A DNA stretch of 64,000 bases from Paenibacillus_AQ nitricinens. Lineage in GTDB: Bacteria; Bacillota; Bacilli; Paenibacillales; Paenibacillaceae. Shown here piece by piece: positions 18,466 to 26,139 of the stretch (positions are counted from its first letter, which is position 1; each line of letters opens with the position of its first letter). The notes under the pieces are model-generated. The model ran no database searches, had not been told where the DNA came from, and saw only the letters and a program-made list of their open reading frames with translations. The position numbers and the translations under genes were made by a program. Location of the stretch: the NCBI RefSeq assembly GCF_052056485.1, contig NZ_CP183948.1, positions 4,836,001 through 4,900,000 of the forward strand, given 5' to 3'.

Positions 18466-18481
18466 TGTGATTGTACGCACG
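18466..18481 (-). promoter_or_regulatory. Degenerate FNR-like site upstream of ric
   Basis: Plus-strand TGTGATTGTACGCACG keeps one perfect half and a poor second half, about 60 bases upstream of a possible -10 (TAAGAT at 18422-18427). Weak evidence. Confidence 0.3.
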
Positions 18482-18536
18482 GAAATTGTATCTTATTTTT
18501 GAACGAGATTGGAGAATGTACATACATAGTAAGCGC

Positions 18537-18569
18537 AAAAAAGCACCTTTGCCTACAAAGGTGCTTTTT
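18537..18569 (-). terminator. Terminator after 18579-19310
   Basis: AAAAAGCACCTTTG-CCTA-CAAAGGTGCTTTTT; symmetrical, so it could work on both strands. Confidence 0.9.
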
Positions 18570-18578
18570 CAACTCACT

Positions 18579-19310
18579 TTATTGCACATAAGCCTGCATA
18601 TACGTCCGCTGTCCCTTTGAATCCTTTAAATAAGGTCCCAATCCAGCAAAACGGGAGTGATCCATATAAACACCGGTCATCCATCTGCCTTCCGTCAAGC
18701 CACCATTCCATTTGAGGACAAGATCAGGTGCGGAAATCCATTCCTGAAAGACTCGTATATTCTGATCTTTGTATTCTTTACATGGCTTAGACCGCTCAAT
18801 AAGGTGGAACTCATTAAGATAAGTTGGAACGAAATAAGAGGATATCGTATGCAAATCATCATCGTCAAAAAAAGGCTCATCGCCTAAAAAGGGTTTGAAT
18901 AATACGATATTCTCGTACATGGACCAAATTAAGGCTTGAAGCACCATACTCTGGCGAATGCCGTTATGAAACTTATATTGTCGCCCATGATTCGCCGCAT
19001 TCACATCTTGTGGAGGTTCCGTGGACTCCAGACAGTGCCGTTCACAACCAATACACTTCCAGCCGGTCGGACTTTGAATCCATTTTTGAAAAATAGTCCC
19101 ACTATCATTGTTTCCTTTGTAGAGTGAAGAGATAATGCTGTAAGGCACGCCAATCCACGCATCCCATAAGGAATCAGGAAGATGGCTATGCAGCATGAAC
19201 AACGTCTTGTCATAGATGAGCTGTACTTTGATAGAAGCATTCTCTAGCTCAGCAACATCCTTTTTTCCATACGTTATTTCCCGGGAAAATAGGGTCGTCT
19301 TCGTCTTCAT
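18579..19310 (-). CDS. Uncharacterised protein with CxxCxxxC motif
   Basis: I do not recognise this family. 243 aa, soluble, no signal peptide, rich in aromatic residues and His. A single cysteine cluster CIGCERHC sits near residue 91 and a possible metal-binding acidic patch FFDDDD near residue 150; one more Cys (SKPCKEY) is further on. GGCGAGGGAG precedes the ATG. It is just upstream of the Ric repair gene on the same strand, separated by a terminator, so they are not one operon, but the location suggests a redox or metal role. That is only context. Confidence 0.75.
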   Translation of the reverse strand: MKTKTTLFSREITYGKKDVAELENASIKVQLIYDKTLFMLHSHLPDSLWDAWIGVPYSIISSLYKGNNDSGTIFQKWIQSPTGWKCIGCERHCLESTEPPQDVNAANHGRQYKFHNGIRQSMVLQALIWSMYENIVLFKPFLGDEPFFDDDDLHTISSYFVPTYLNEFHLIERSKPCKEYKDQNIRVFQEWISAPDLVLKWNGGLTEGRWMTGVYMDHSRFAGLGPYLKDSKGQRTYMQAYVQ

Positions 19311-19506
19311 CTCCCTCGCCTCCTAACAGTTTTGCTATGCCTGTACTCCAGCTGAGTAGATTTGAGCAAAAACCAATACGCGAGCGCTTCCATTCAAGGA
19401 TCATACAATGTTTTTCTATTATATTACAATTATTTTTAAACTGTGCAAGTTTTTTTCAAGCATAAAGGATTGGAACACAACTGTCACTGTCTAATATTTA
19501 GAAATT

Positions 19507-19542
19507 GAAAAGCCCCTTTTCCACCATTTCGGAAAAAGGGCC
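19507..19542 (-). terminator. Terminator after the HxlR gene
   Basis: GCCCTTTTTCC pairs with GGAAAAGGGGC and is followed by TTTTC on the minus strand. Confidence 0.85.
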
Positions 19543-19560
19543 ACAACATTACTGTGAATT

Positions 19561-19878
19561 TTAGTCAACCCAGCTCTCAGCCCAAGACTGAATCTGCTGC
19601 ATAACAGGCTGCAACGCACGGCCTTTGTCTGTTAATTCGTACTCAATACGTACGGGTGTTTCTGGGTATACATGCCTAACCAGGATACCCTCACCTTCCA
19701 AATCCTTCATCCGCTCGGACAGCATCTTATCGCTCATTGAAGGAATGAGGCCGGAGATATCTTTAAACCGCTTCGGTCCACTCATCAATGTCTGAATAAT
19801 AAGTCCATTCCAACGTTTGCCTAAGAAAGAGAAGGCTGTTTCAAATCTGGGACACATCGCAAATTGATGTTCTTCCAT
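19561..19878 (-). CDS. HxlR-family transcriptional regulator
   Basis: Winged-helix DNA-binding protein, 105 aa. Typical features: CPRFETAFSFLGKRWNGLII, GPKRFKDISGLIPSMSDKML (recognition helix region) and the wing VRIEYELTDKGRAL, plus a conserved N-terminal Cys that senses aldehydes or oxidants in several members. The ATG at 19878 has GAGAGGTGA eight bases ahead; a GTG at 19887 overlaps that site. Target genes are not evident from the neighbourhood. Confidence 0.92.
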   Translation of the reverse strand: MEEHQFAMCPRFETAFSFLGKRWNGLIIQTLMSGPKRFKDISGLIPSMSDKMLSERMKDLEGEGILVRHVYPETPVRIEYELTDKGRALQPVMQQIQSWAESWVD

Positions 19879-20002
19879 TGTTCTCACCTCTCACTTGCGA
19901 AACTTACTATTAGTTAGTATATATAATATTAACACATTTTAACCATGATGAACATCGTTTACCAAAAAAAGTTCATCTGACTCTATTATTATATCCCCAA
20001 TG

Positions 20003-20326
20003 TCAATCCCCCACAGGTCCTTTAGATCCCCTTTGAGCAATCGCTTCAGTTACGATTTGTGCCAAGTCATCATTTCCAAAAAGTGAAAGTACACCCAGAA
20101 CGGTGTCATCAGAAATGTCTCCCGCTTCCTCTGCGGAAACCGTGAGGGCAAGTGCCTGACGCAAGGCTTCATTCCCTTCCTGCTGCGGATAAGCCTGCAA
20201 GTATAGCGCATGTGGATCAAGTCCATTATTCACACACCACTGAGCGAATACAAGAATCATCATCTCTTCTTCGCGCTTATAGCTTTCGATGATCTGTTCC
20301 TCCACTAATTTACGGTTATCCTCCAT
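20003..20326 (-). CDS. Hypothetical acidic protein
   Basis: Small acidic, mostly helical protein of 107 aa, no signal or membrane segment, family not recognised. The ATG at 20326 (MEDNRKL) has AAGGAGAAG nine bases ahead, 25 bases after the upstream oxidoreductase stop; a longer reading would overlap that gene. Probably cotranscribed with it. Confidence 0.75.
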   Translation of the reverse strand: MEDNRKLVEEQIIESYKREEEMMILVFAQWCVNNGLDPHALYLQAYPQQEGNEALRQALALTVSAEEAGDISDDTVLGVLSLFGNDDLAQIVTEAIAQRGSKGPVGD

Positions 20327-20351
20327 ATATTCTTCTCCTTTCTCAGAGACC

Positions 20352-21287
20352 TCATTCAGCAAGCTGTGCCGCCAGCATATGACTAGGCAGTACCGCTGAA
20401 GCAGCAATGCTGCATAGCTCCGGTGTATTTATGTTGCAAAGAAAATTATTCACCACTCCACTAAAACCTCTTCTATCCAGTACAGTATCCCAGCTTCCAA
20501 AGCCTTGAATATGCGGTAAGGTATCTTTTTCAAAAAGAATGGCCTTGTCTAGATCCACTACTTCCACCGATCTACCATTTCCGTGCAACTCAAGCTTCTC
20601 CAAATCCGCACCGGCTTCACGAACCATACTGTACATCCCTACTGCACTATGTTTCCAGGCTAGCATTCCAGATGCCTGTAGCAGACGACCATCTCCACTA
20701 GATTGAAGATGACTACGAAGCAGTTCATACTGATCTCCACATAACCACAACAGCAAATCAAGCATATGGATAAGATCATCATGCACGGTTTCGCGGCTGG
20801 TGCTTGTCTGTAGCTTCGTTCGATGTTTAATCGCACTGCAGTGGCTAATTCCACCGACTTCCTCAAGCCATTGCTTGGCGGTGACATACATAGGGGCAAA
20901 CCGGCGGTTAAAGCCCACTCCCAGCAAAAGCCCTTTATCTTGTGCTAGCTCTGCCATCCTTCTGGACTCTTCAAGATCATAAGAAAGTGGTTTATCTACA
21001 TATACCGAAATCCCACGTTCGAGACATTTTGTTACTATATCATAATGAGTAGTTGTTGGGCTATGTACAAATACTGCATCCAGATCCCAAGATAACAGCT
21101 CTTCCAGATTCGTCGTCCCTTTAGGAAAACGATAGGTATGAACAGCCTGCTCCACCGTTGTCGATGAATGGCTGAGAACACCAACTACCTCGGCATAATC
21201 ATGCTGAGAGAGCAGTGGCAAATATACTTTACGGGCGATATTGCCGATTCCTATTATGGCGACTCTTTTACGTTCAGGTACAATCAC
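20352..21287 (-). CDS. Gfo/Idh/MocA-family oxidoreductase
   Basis: Cytoplasmic NAD(P)-dependent sugar-type dehydrogenase, about 311 aa. Rossmann motif IIGIGNIARKVYLP at the N-terminus, the family signature around VYVDKPLSYDLEESR (Lys is the usual catalytic residue) and a C-terminal substrate domain. A GTG at 21287 with GAGGGGG eight bases ahead is preferred over an ATG at 21308, which lacks a ribosome site. Substrate unknown; no sugar genes adjoin it. Confidence 0.88.
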   Translation of the reverse strand: MIVPERKRVAIIGIGNIARKVYLPLLSQHDYAEVVGVLSHSSTTVEQAVHTYRFPKGTTNLEELLSWDLDAVFVHSPTTTHYDIVTKCLERGISVYVDKPLSYDLEESRRMAELAQDKGLLLGVGFNRRFAPMYVTAKQWLEEVGGISHCSAIKHRTKLQTSTSRETVHDDLIHMLDLLLWLCGDQYELLRSHLQSSGDGRLLQASGMLAWKHSAVGMYSMVREAGADLEKLELHGNGRSVEVVDLDKAILFEKDTLPHIQGFGSWDTVLDRRGFSGVVNNFLCNINTPELCSIAASAVLPSHMLAAQLAE

Positions 21288-21451
21288 TGATCCATCCCCC
21301 TCTAACATTTCAATATCTCGATCTTTTCTCTTTGTTCTCTACAAATGCTATTATACCTGCTTCTCATTCTCTGACAATTGATCTTTGCTTCAATATTTAC
21401 TTCATATCCCGTATGATGAGATGAATGAGTGGAAGAAGGGGCATATTATCT

Positions 21452-22072
21452 ATGAAGAAATGGTTCTCGATTGTTCTTTATGTTTCGGGTACAATCCTTG
21501 CGTTTATCTACAGATATGACATCCTAAGCTGGATGAAAGAGGATCATAATCTTTTCAGTTCTATAGGGTTTGCAACTTTACTGGCCTTGTTTCCAGTTGT
21601 CCCTTATAAAGCTGTCATCGGATTCTTCGGTTATGCATACGGAAGTTTAGTGGGAGCCTTGATTTGCTGGCTAGCTACTAATTTGGCTGCCGCAATCCTG
21701 TTTGGAATTGTGAAGTACTTATTTCAAAGCCAAGCTAGAGCTTATTTAGCCTCCATTCCCGCACTCGAAAAGTTCACAGTAGGCATTGAGCGGCGACCTT
21801 TCGCTTCGATTGTCCTAGCACGACTCGTGCCAATCATTCCCCAAACAGCGGTTAACATCTACGCTGGAGCTGCTGGACTGCCTTTTTGGAGCTATATTGC
21901 AGCTTCCGGCATTGGAAAAATACCAGGGATTGCATTATACGCTTTCCTCGGGGATCATCTGTTCCAGGACCCTGTAAGTGCGATTATTGCCATCATCGCC
22001 TATGCCGCTGTACTAATTATTACCGGACTGAGCTTGCGTCCGCGCGCTCAAGAAGCGAAGAATAACAGATAG
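21452..22072 (+). CDS. TVP38/TMEM64-family membrane protein
   Basis: Integral membrane protein of 206 aa in the DedA/VTT superfamily. Hydrophobic segments near 5-20, 40-60, 65-95 and two towards the C-terminus; family motifs FFGYAYGSLVG and RLVPIIPQTAVNIYAGAAG, the latter being the re-entrant loop. Start taken at ATG 21452 (MKKWFS), since the GAAGGGG lies between it and an upstream in-frame ATG at 21425. Members are thought to move lipids; substrate here unknown. Confidence 0.88.
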   Translation: MKKWFSIVLYVSGTILAFIYRYDILSWMKEDHNLFSSIGFATLLALFPVVPYKAVIGFFGYAYGSLVGALICWLATNLAAAILFGIVKYLFQSQARAYLASIPALEKFTVGIERRPFASIVLARLVPIIPQTAVNIYAGAAGLPFWSYIAASGIGKIPGIALYAFLGDHLFQDPVSAIIAIIAYAAVLIITGLSLRPRAQEAKNNR

Positions 22073-22171
22073 CGAAAGAACTTATCGGTTACAAACTGGC
22101 AGGCAGTTAGTATTTGCTTTATAATTAAATTGTGATCTATTTAATTGCATTATGTGAATGGAGGGATATCA

Positions 22172-23158
22172 ATGAGTGAACATCAGACTAACCATATAAA
22201 TACCAAGACGGAAAAAGCAACCTTTGCAGGTGGATGCTTCTGGTGCATGGTCTCGCCGTTCGAAGAATTGCCAGGAATCATTAGTGTCGTCTCTGGCTAT
22301 ACCGGCGGACATACAGTGAACCCAACCTATGAAGAGGTTTGTTCTGAAACGACAGGACATGTTGAAGCTGTACAAATTACGTTTAACCCAGATATTTTCC
22401 CTTATAGCAAGTTACTTGAGCTGTTCTGGCAGCAAATTGACCCTACCGATGCAGGTGGACAATTCCATGATCGCGGGACTTCTTACGGTACAGCAATCTT
22501 TACCCATTCGGAGGAACAAAAAGAACAAGCAGAAGCTTCCAAGGCAGCTCTTCAAGCAAGCGGTCGGTTCTCAAGTCCTATCGTAACCCCGATTCTCCCG
22601 GCATCCACCTTCTATCCAGCCGAAGAATATCATCAAGGCTACCATCATAAGAATCCAGGCCACTACAAACGTTATCGCAAAGGTTCTGGACGAGAGGATT
22701 TTATAGAAACCCACTGGACACATAAAGAGGACAAACAAAGTTTGAAAGAACGGTTAACGCCTCTTCAATATGAAGTCACTCAGAACAGTGCTACAGAATC
22801 TCCTTTCCGGAATGATTTTTGGGATCACCATGGAGATGGTATTTATGTAGACATCGTATCTGGCGAACCGTTATTCAGCTCGCAGGATAAATACGATTCC
22901 GGTTGCGGCTGGCCAAGCTTTACTCGTCCCATCCGGGACTATGCTGTGAAGGAAAAGACGGATCTCAGTCATTTGATGGTCCGCACTGAAGTTCGCAGCA
23001 AAGTAGCGGATTCCCATCTAGGCCACGTCTTCGACGATGGTCCCGGAGAAAACGGTTTGCGCTACTGCATAAATTCGGCGGCGCTAAGATTTGTCCCGAA
23101 AGAGGATTTGGAGAAGGAAGGATACGGGGAGTACCGCGTACTCTTCCAGCCTGCCTAA
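22172..23158 (+). CDS. msrAB: Peptide methionine sulfoxide reductase MsrA-MsrB fusion
   Basis: Cytoplasmic antioxidant enzyme of 328 aa that reduces both epimers of methionine sulfoxide. Residues ~15-170 are MsrA (GGCFWCM, catalytic Cys22), residues ~190-325 MsrB (FRNDFWDHHGDGIYVD, SGCGWPSFTRPI, and RYCINSAALRFVP with the catalytic Cys). The zinc-binding CxxC pairs of some MsrB forms are absent; SGCGWPSF supplies the resolving Cys. ATG at 22172 with GGAGGG ahead. Followed by a strong terminator, so monocistronic. Confidence 0.97.
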   Translation: MSEHQTNHINTKTEKATFAGGCFWCMVSPFEELPGIISVVSGYTGGHTVNPTYEEVCSETTGHVEAVQITFNPDIFPYSKLLELFWQQIDPTDAGGQFHDRGTSYGTAIFTHSEEQKEQAEASKAALQASGRFSSPIVTPILPASTFYPAEEYHQGYHHKNPGHYKRYRKGSGREDFIETHWTHKEDKQSLKERLTPLQYEVTQNSATESPFRNDFWDHHGDGIYVDIVSGEPLFSSQDKYDSGCGWPSFTRPIRDYAVKEKTDLSHLMVRTEVRSKVADSHLGHVFDDGPGENGLRYCINSAALRFVPKEDLEKEGYGEYRVLFQPA

Positions 23159-23181
23159 ACATCAATCCTCAGTACACAAAG

Positions 23182-23219
23182 AAACGGTTGTCGTCCTTTT
23201 AGGATGACAACCGTTTTTT
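23182..23219 (+). terminator. Terminator after msrAB
   Basis: AAACGGTTGTCGTCC and a near-perfect complementary arm around TTTTA, followed by TTTTTT. Confidence 0.93.
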
Positions 23220-23223
23220 CTCT

Positions 23224-23323
23224 TAAAATATAAGAAAGTATAAGTTTCACGTTATACATTATCCTTATATTTCTCGCTTAAACGCTTACCGTCTTTATAA
23301 GGACGCCGAGGTCGTTTATGCTT
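23224..23323 (-). repeat. Palindromic repeat element, copy A
   Basis: Copy in minus orientation of the element seen at 28501, 28902 and 29001. It has the compact 5' domain (GTCC...GGACGGTAAGCGTTT) and a long AT-rich hairpin with arms AAATATAAG.../...CTTATATTT. It fills the gap between the msrAB terminator and the stop codon of the next gene. Confidence 0.85.
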
Positions 23324-23330
23324 AGAGGGG

Positions 23331-24461
23331 CTATTCTTTCTTTGAGTCCTCTGAGTCCTTATTAGCCTTCGGCTCATCCTCTGAAACTGCCTCCTTAGGT
23401 TCTGTTGCCGCAGGGATGATTTGCTCTCTCTTCAGCTCCTTATTGCGCTGACGGATCCTCTCGGTCTGCTGCTCCCGACGCTCGCGGATATTTTTACGGG
23501 AAACTAATACAATAGCTAATATAATGGCAGCCCCGATAAGTATCGGTAACGCTCCTGCAAGGATAACTACAAGCCACTGAAACATCACAGATAGCGCATT
23601 TAAGCTGCCATTTAGAGCATCTGAAGCGCGTTCCAGTAACGGCCCTTGCTCCTTCTTCTCTTTGACAGCAATGCTTTCATCCGTCTGATACACTCTCAAT
23701 TCTACCGTAGAGAAGGATACATTCTGATTGATATAACGCATTCTACCTTTAATCTGTTCAATGCTTTCTTGAATCGAGCCAAGCTCGTTCGCGAAGGCGA
23801 CCAGATCCGTGGATTTCGTCGCTTTTTTCATAAACTCTGTATATTGTGCTTCCATTAGCTGCTTTGCCTTCAAACGTGACTCCAGATCAACGTACTCTTC
23901 AGAGACATCCTGACCTTGAATGCTGCGCTGTAGAGATTCGTGTTTTACTTGTTCTAATTTATTCAGAAAAGGTGAGAATCCGGAGGCAGGTACCTTAAGG
24001 ATAAACGTCCCACCTTGCTCGTACTGTGACATATTTTCATTAAACTCAATAATATATCCATTGGCCATGGTTACTAAATTACGTATTTCAGTCTGTGCTT
24101 TTCCATAGTCTTCTACTTCCATGTTAAGATTCGCTTTATAGATCAGCTTCTTGTTCAAGCCCGCTACTACATCGCTACCAGTAAACCCTGCACTTGCTTG
24201 AACTGTATTTTCTGATGTGGAGCCCTTTACAGCCAAGTTCTCGCTGCCTGTTGCTTCTGCCTCAGGGGCTGCCGAAGTGCTTTTATCCGCTGTTGAGGCC
24301 AGCGAGCTCTGCGATTGTACCTCTACTGCTGCGTTGTTACTCGTACTACCATTTTCTTTTGCCGAGCTATCTGCCGCTGAATTCCTATCCGCTGAACCAC
24401 AACCCGCCAAGACTACCGCAAGAATTAATAAACATAAGTAATGCAGACCCCATTTGCGCAT
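23331..24461 (-). CDS. DUF4349 lipoprotein
   Basis: Membrane-anchored lipoprotein, 376 aa from the ATG at 24461 (GGAGG seven bases ahead). Lipobox LAGC with Cys21, a Ser/Ala-rich linker to ~100, then the DUF4349 domain (LIYKANLNMEVEDYGKAQ, TFILKVPASGF, a coiled-coil-like stretch QYTEFMKKATKSTDLVAF and FSTVELRVYQ), a transmembrane segment near 305-330 and a highly charged Arg/Lys/Glu tail. Function of the domain is not established. A repeat element abuts its stop codon. Confidence 0.9.
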   Translation of the reverse strand: MRKWGLHYLCLLILAVVLAGCGSADRNSAADSSAKENGSTSNNAAVEVQSQSSLASTADKSTSAAPEAEATGSENLAVKGSTSENTVQASAGFTGSDVVAGLNKKLIYKANLNMEVEDYGKAQTEIRNLVTMANGYIIEFNENMSQYEQGGTFILKVPASGFSPFLNKLEQVKHESLQRSIQGQDVSEEYVDLESRLKAKQLMEAQYTEFMKKATKSTDLVAFANELGSIQESIEQIKGRMRYINQNVSFSTVELRVYQTDESIAVKEKKEQGPLLERASDALNGSLNALSVMFQWLVVILAGALPILIGAAIILAIVLVSRKNIRERREQQTERIRQRNKELKREQIIPAATEPKEAVSEDEPKANKDSEDSKKE

Positions 24462-24637
24462 TCTCATTCCTCCAAAAATGTAGTAGATACCGCTTGCACG
24501 GATCATCATATCGTAACGGAATGTCTTGTTCTAAGCAGATCTCTTCCGTCACTCTTTACTATGACGTTCCAAAACTTGGAAGGTTGCACTTAAAAATGGA
24601 ATGATGAATAGTTTCTTTTAAATCATGCATATTCAAA

Positions 24638-24664
24638 AGAAAAAAAGCCGCATTTCTGCGACTT
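24638..24664 (-). terminator. Terminator after the 24698-25474 gene
   Basis: AGTCGCA-GAAA-TGCGGCT stem followed by TTTTTTTC on the minus strand. Confidence 0.85.
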
Positions 24665-24697
24665 TGGGGTTTCAAACTATCATTTTTTGTGCAAACA

Positions 24698-25474
24698 CTA
24701 ACCTGGGTTAGAAGAACTTTGTTTAATGACATAAATGCCATCTGGTAGCGAACCGCTTAATAATCTTGCCATGTAAATATCAACATCATAACTAGTGGTG
24801 CCTACAAGAACTGAATTCCCTTGAACATTGGCATAAGTCTTCTCTGTGATCACACCAAATGAGTTATTCATAATAGGCGTATATTCCATCCAAGCATAAT
24901 TGTAAGGATTCACTAATGCAGTTGTCGTGTTACTGCCACCATAAGTATTGGACCACGACGAGCCACCCGTAATGCCAGCACTAACAGCTGTTTGTTTTGC
25001 GGTTACACCAAAGCTAGTGTTCGCAATATAACCTTGAGAAACCGAATAGCTGATGTTTAACAACGAATTTCCAGAAGCACTGTTATAAACAGCCTGAGAG
25101 ATTTTTCTAGTCAAGCCACTTCTAGTAACATAGGAGACATAACCATTTTGTTGGTAAGAGTAGATCGTTGTTTGGAAAGCATCTCTAGGAGCTATAACAG
25201 AGGCTTTCTCAAAAGAAGAATCTGTATTAAACAGGGGCACACTTGGCAACAATCCCTCTTTAGCAGCCTCTAAAGCTTGTCCTTGCGCAAGAATATCATT
25301 GTACTCTTCTATTGAGATTTCTGACAATCCCGTAGGTGAGGTTTTGTAGACTTTTATGATTTCGGGTTCACTATTTTGAGGGGCTTCGTCATTATGTACA
25401 CCTTCTGCACCTGCATAAATAGGTAAACACAAGATTAGCATTAAGGCAAAAGGGAATAGTAAGAACTTTTTCAT
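24698..25474 (-). CDS. Secreted protein of unknown function
   Basis: Exported protein, 258 aa, ATG at 25474 with GGAGG nine bases ahead. Sec signal peptide, cleavage likely after AGA at residue 23. Residues ~25-95 are charged and propeptide-like; the rest is rich in Ser, Thr, Asn, Gly and Tyr with alternating small-polar and hydrophobic residues (e.g. SVSAGITGGSSWSNTYGGS), typical of beta-strand secreted proteins. I do not recognise the family. Confidence 0.8.
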   Translation of the reverse strand: MKKFLLFPFALMLILCLPIYAGAEGVHNDEAPQNSEPEIIKVYKTSPTGLSEISIEEYNDILAQGQALEAAKEGLLPSVPLFNTDSSFEKASVIAPRDAFQTTIYSYQQNGYVSYVTRSGLTRKISQAVYNSASGNSLLNISYSVSQGYIANTSFGVTAKQTAVSAGITGGSSWSNTYGGSNTTTALVNPYNYAWMEYTPIMNNSFGVITEKTYANVQGNSVLVGTTSYDVDIYMARLLSGSLPDGIYVIKQSSSNPG

Positions 25475-25665
25475 CAATTTCATCCTCCAATATTTCAGAT
25501 TAGGATCGGCCGTTCCCTATCGAAAATATTACCAGATATTTTTTAAAATTATATAGATAATTAGGATTATTTTGTATTTTTTGGTATGTTAATGAGAAAT
25601 GTATTTTGTAATTTTTTATATTTATTTGTATAACTTTGTCATATTTCTGTGATTGAATAACCCAT

Positions 25666-25694
25666 TTGCTTACAAACGCTTTATTTGGTACAAT
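25666..25694 (+). promoter_or_regulatory. SigA-type promoter of the DUF1540 gene
   Basis: TTGCTT, 17-base spacer, TACAAT with an extended TGG just before it. Predicted start near 25701 leaves a ~148-base leader. Confidence 0.7.
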
Positions 25695-25725
25695 AACCTC
25701 GTCTAGCTACACAGAAAATACCAAA

Positions 25726-25794
25726 TACCCTCAATTCATAATGAATGAGGGTAGGGCGCGGTTCTGTTCGGACAAGCTCCACCTTGTTGAACAG
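25726..25794 (+). ncRNA. Structured 5' leader with two hairpins
   Basis: Hairpin 1, 25726-25753: TACCCTCA / TGAGGGTA with an inner TTCA/TGAA stem. Hairpin 2, 25764-25794: CTGTTC...ACAAG / CTTGT...GAACAG. Both lie between the promoter and the DUF1540 start, with no U-tract, suggesting mRNA stability or translational control rather than termination. Confidence 0.5.
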
Positions 25795-25848
25795 AGTAGT
25801 TCTTTGTTAATAATGCTGTCTATTACTAAGAAGGGGAGGTGAACCCTC

Positions 25849-26001
25849 ATGGCAAAAGACGTAATTTGCGAAGTTAACTCCTGCACCCACTGGGCAGAAG
25901 AGAACAAATGCAGTGCTGATTCTATCTTTGTAGCTTTCCACAGCTCCCAAGAACCTACACGTGCAGAAGAAACAGATTGCAAGACTTTCGAAAGCAAATA
26001 A
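25849..26001 (+). CDS. DUF1540 domain protein
   Basis: Tiny protein of 50 aa starting MAKDVICEVNSCTHWAEENK. The DUF1540 pattern is clear: C-x4-C-x7-C near the start and a final Cys in TDCKTF; four cysteines probably bind metal. GGGGAGGTGA precedes the ATG. Such proteins are common in Bacillales and Clostridia, often sporulation-linked, but their function is not established. Confidence 0.9.
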   Translation: MAKDVICEVNSCTHWAEENKCSADSIFVAFHSSQEPTRAEETDCKTFESK

Positions 26002-26011
26002 GGTGATAATT

Positions 26012-26045
26012 TGAAGGGACCCTCCACGGTTCCTTCTTTTCTTTT
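26012..26045 (+). terminator. Terminator after the DUF1540 gene
   Basis: GAAGGGACC-CTCCAC-GGTTCCTTC followed by TTTTCTTTTC. Confidence 0.88.
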
Positions 26046-26061
26046 CTCATTCTATCAAGAA

Positions 26062-26076
26062 TGAGAATTATTATCA
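26062..26076. promoter_or_regulatory. Orphan Fur-box-like palindrome
   Basis: TGAGAATTATTATCA matches the Bacillus 7-1-7 Fur box TGATAAT-N-ATTATCA at all but one position, and overlaps a second inverted repeat TTCTCATTC/GAATGAGAA (26044-26067). It lies between two converging terminators, where no gene start is seen. Confidence 0.4.
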
Positions 26077-26086
26077 AGTGGCTGAA

Positions 26087-26116
26087 ATAAAAAGCCAGGG
26101 AGAAATTCCCCGGCTA
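26087..26116 (-). terminator. Terminator after metE
   Basis: AGCCGGGGAATTTCTCCCTGG-type stem (AGCC...GGCT) followed by TTTTTATTTC on the minus strand. Confidence 0.85.
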
Positions 26117-26139
26117 TGATTTATTGTATATCTCTAATG

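Noticed and set aside
18466..18481. Claiming ric as a firm Fnr target
   Set aside because: Only one half of the box is good and the spacing to a possible -10 is not at the usual -41.5 position, so it is kept as a weak candidate.
25731..26027. A 98-residue minus-strand reading opposite the DUF1540 gene
   Set aside because: It covers the leader hairpins and the antisense of a clear DUF1540 gene with a strong ribosome site.
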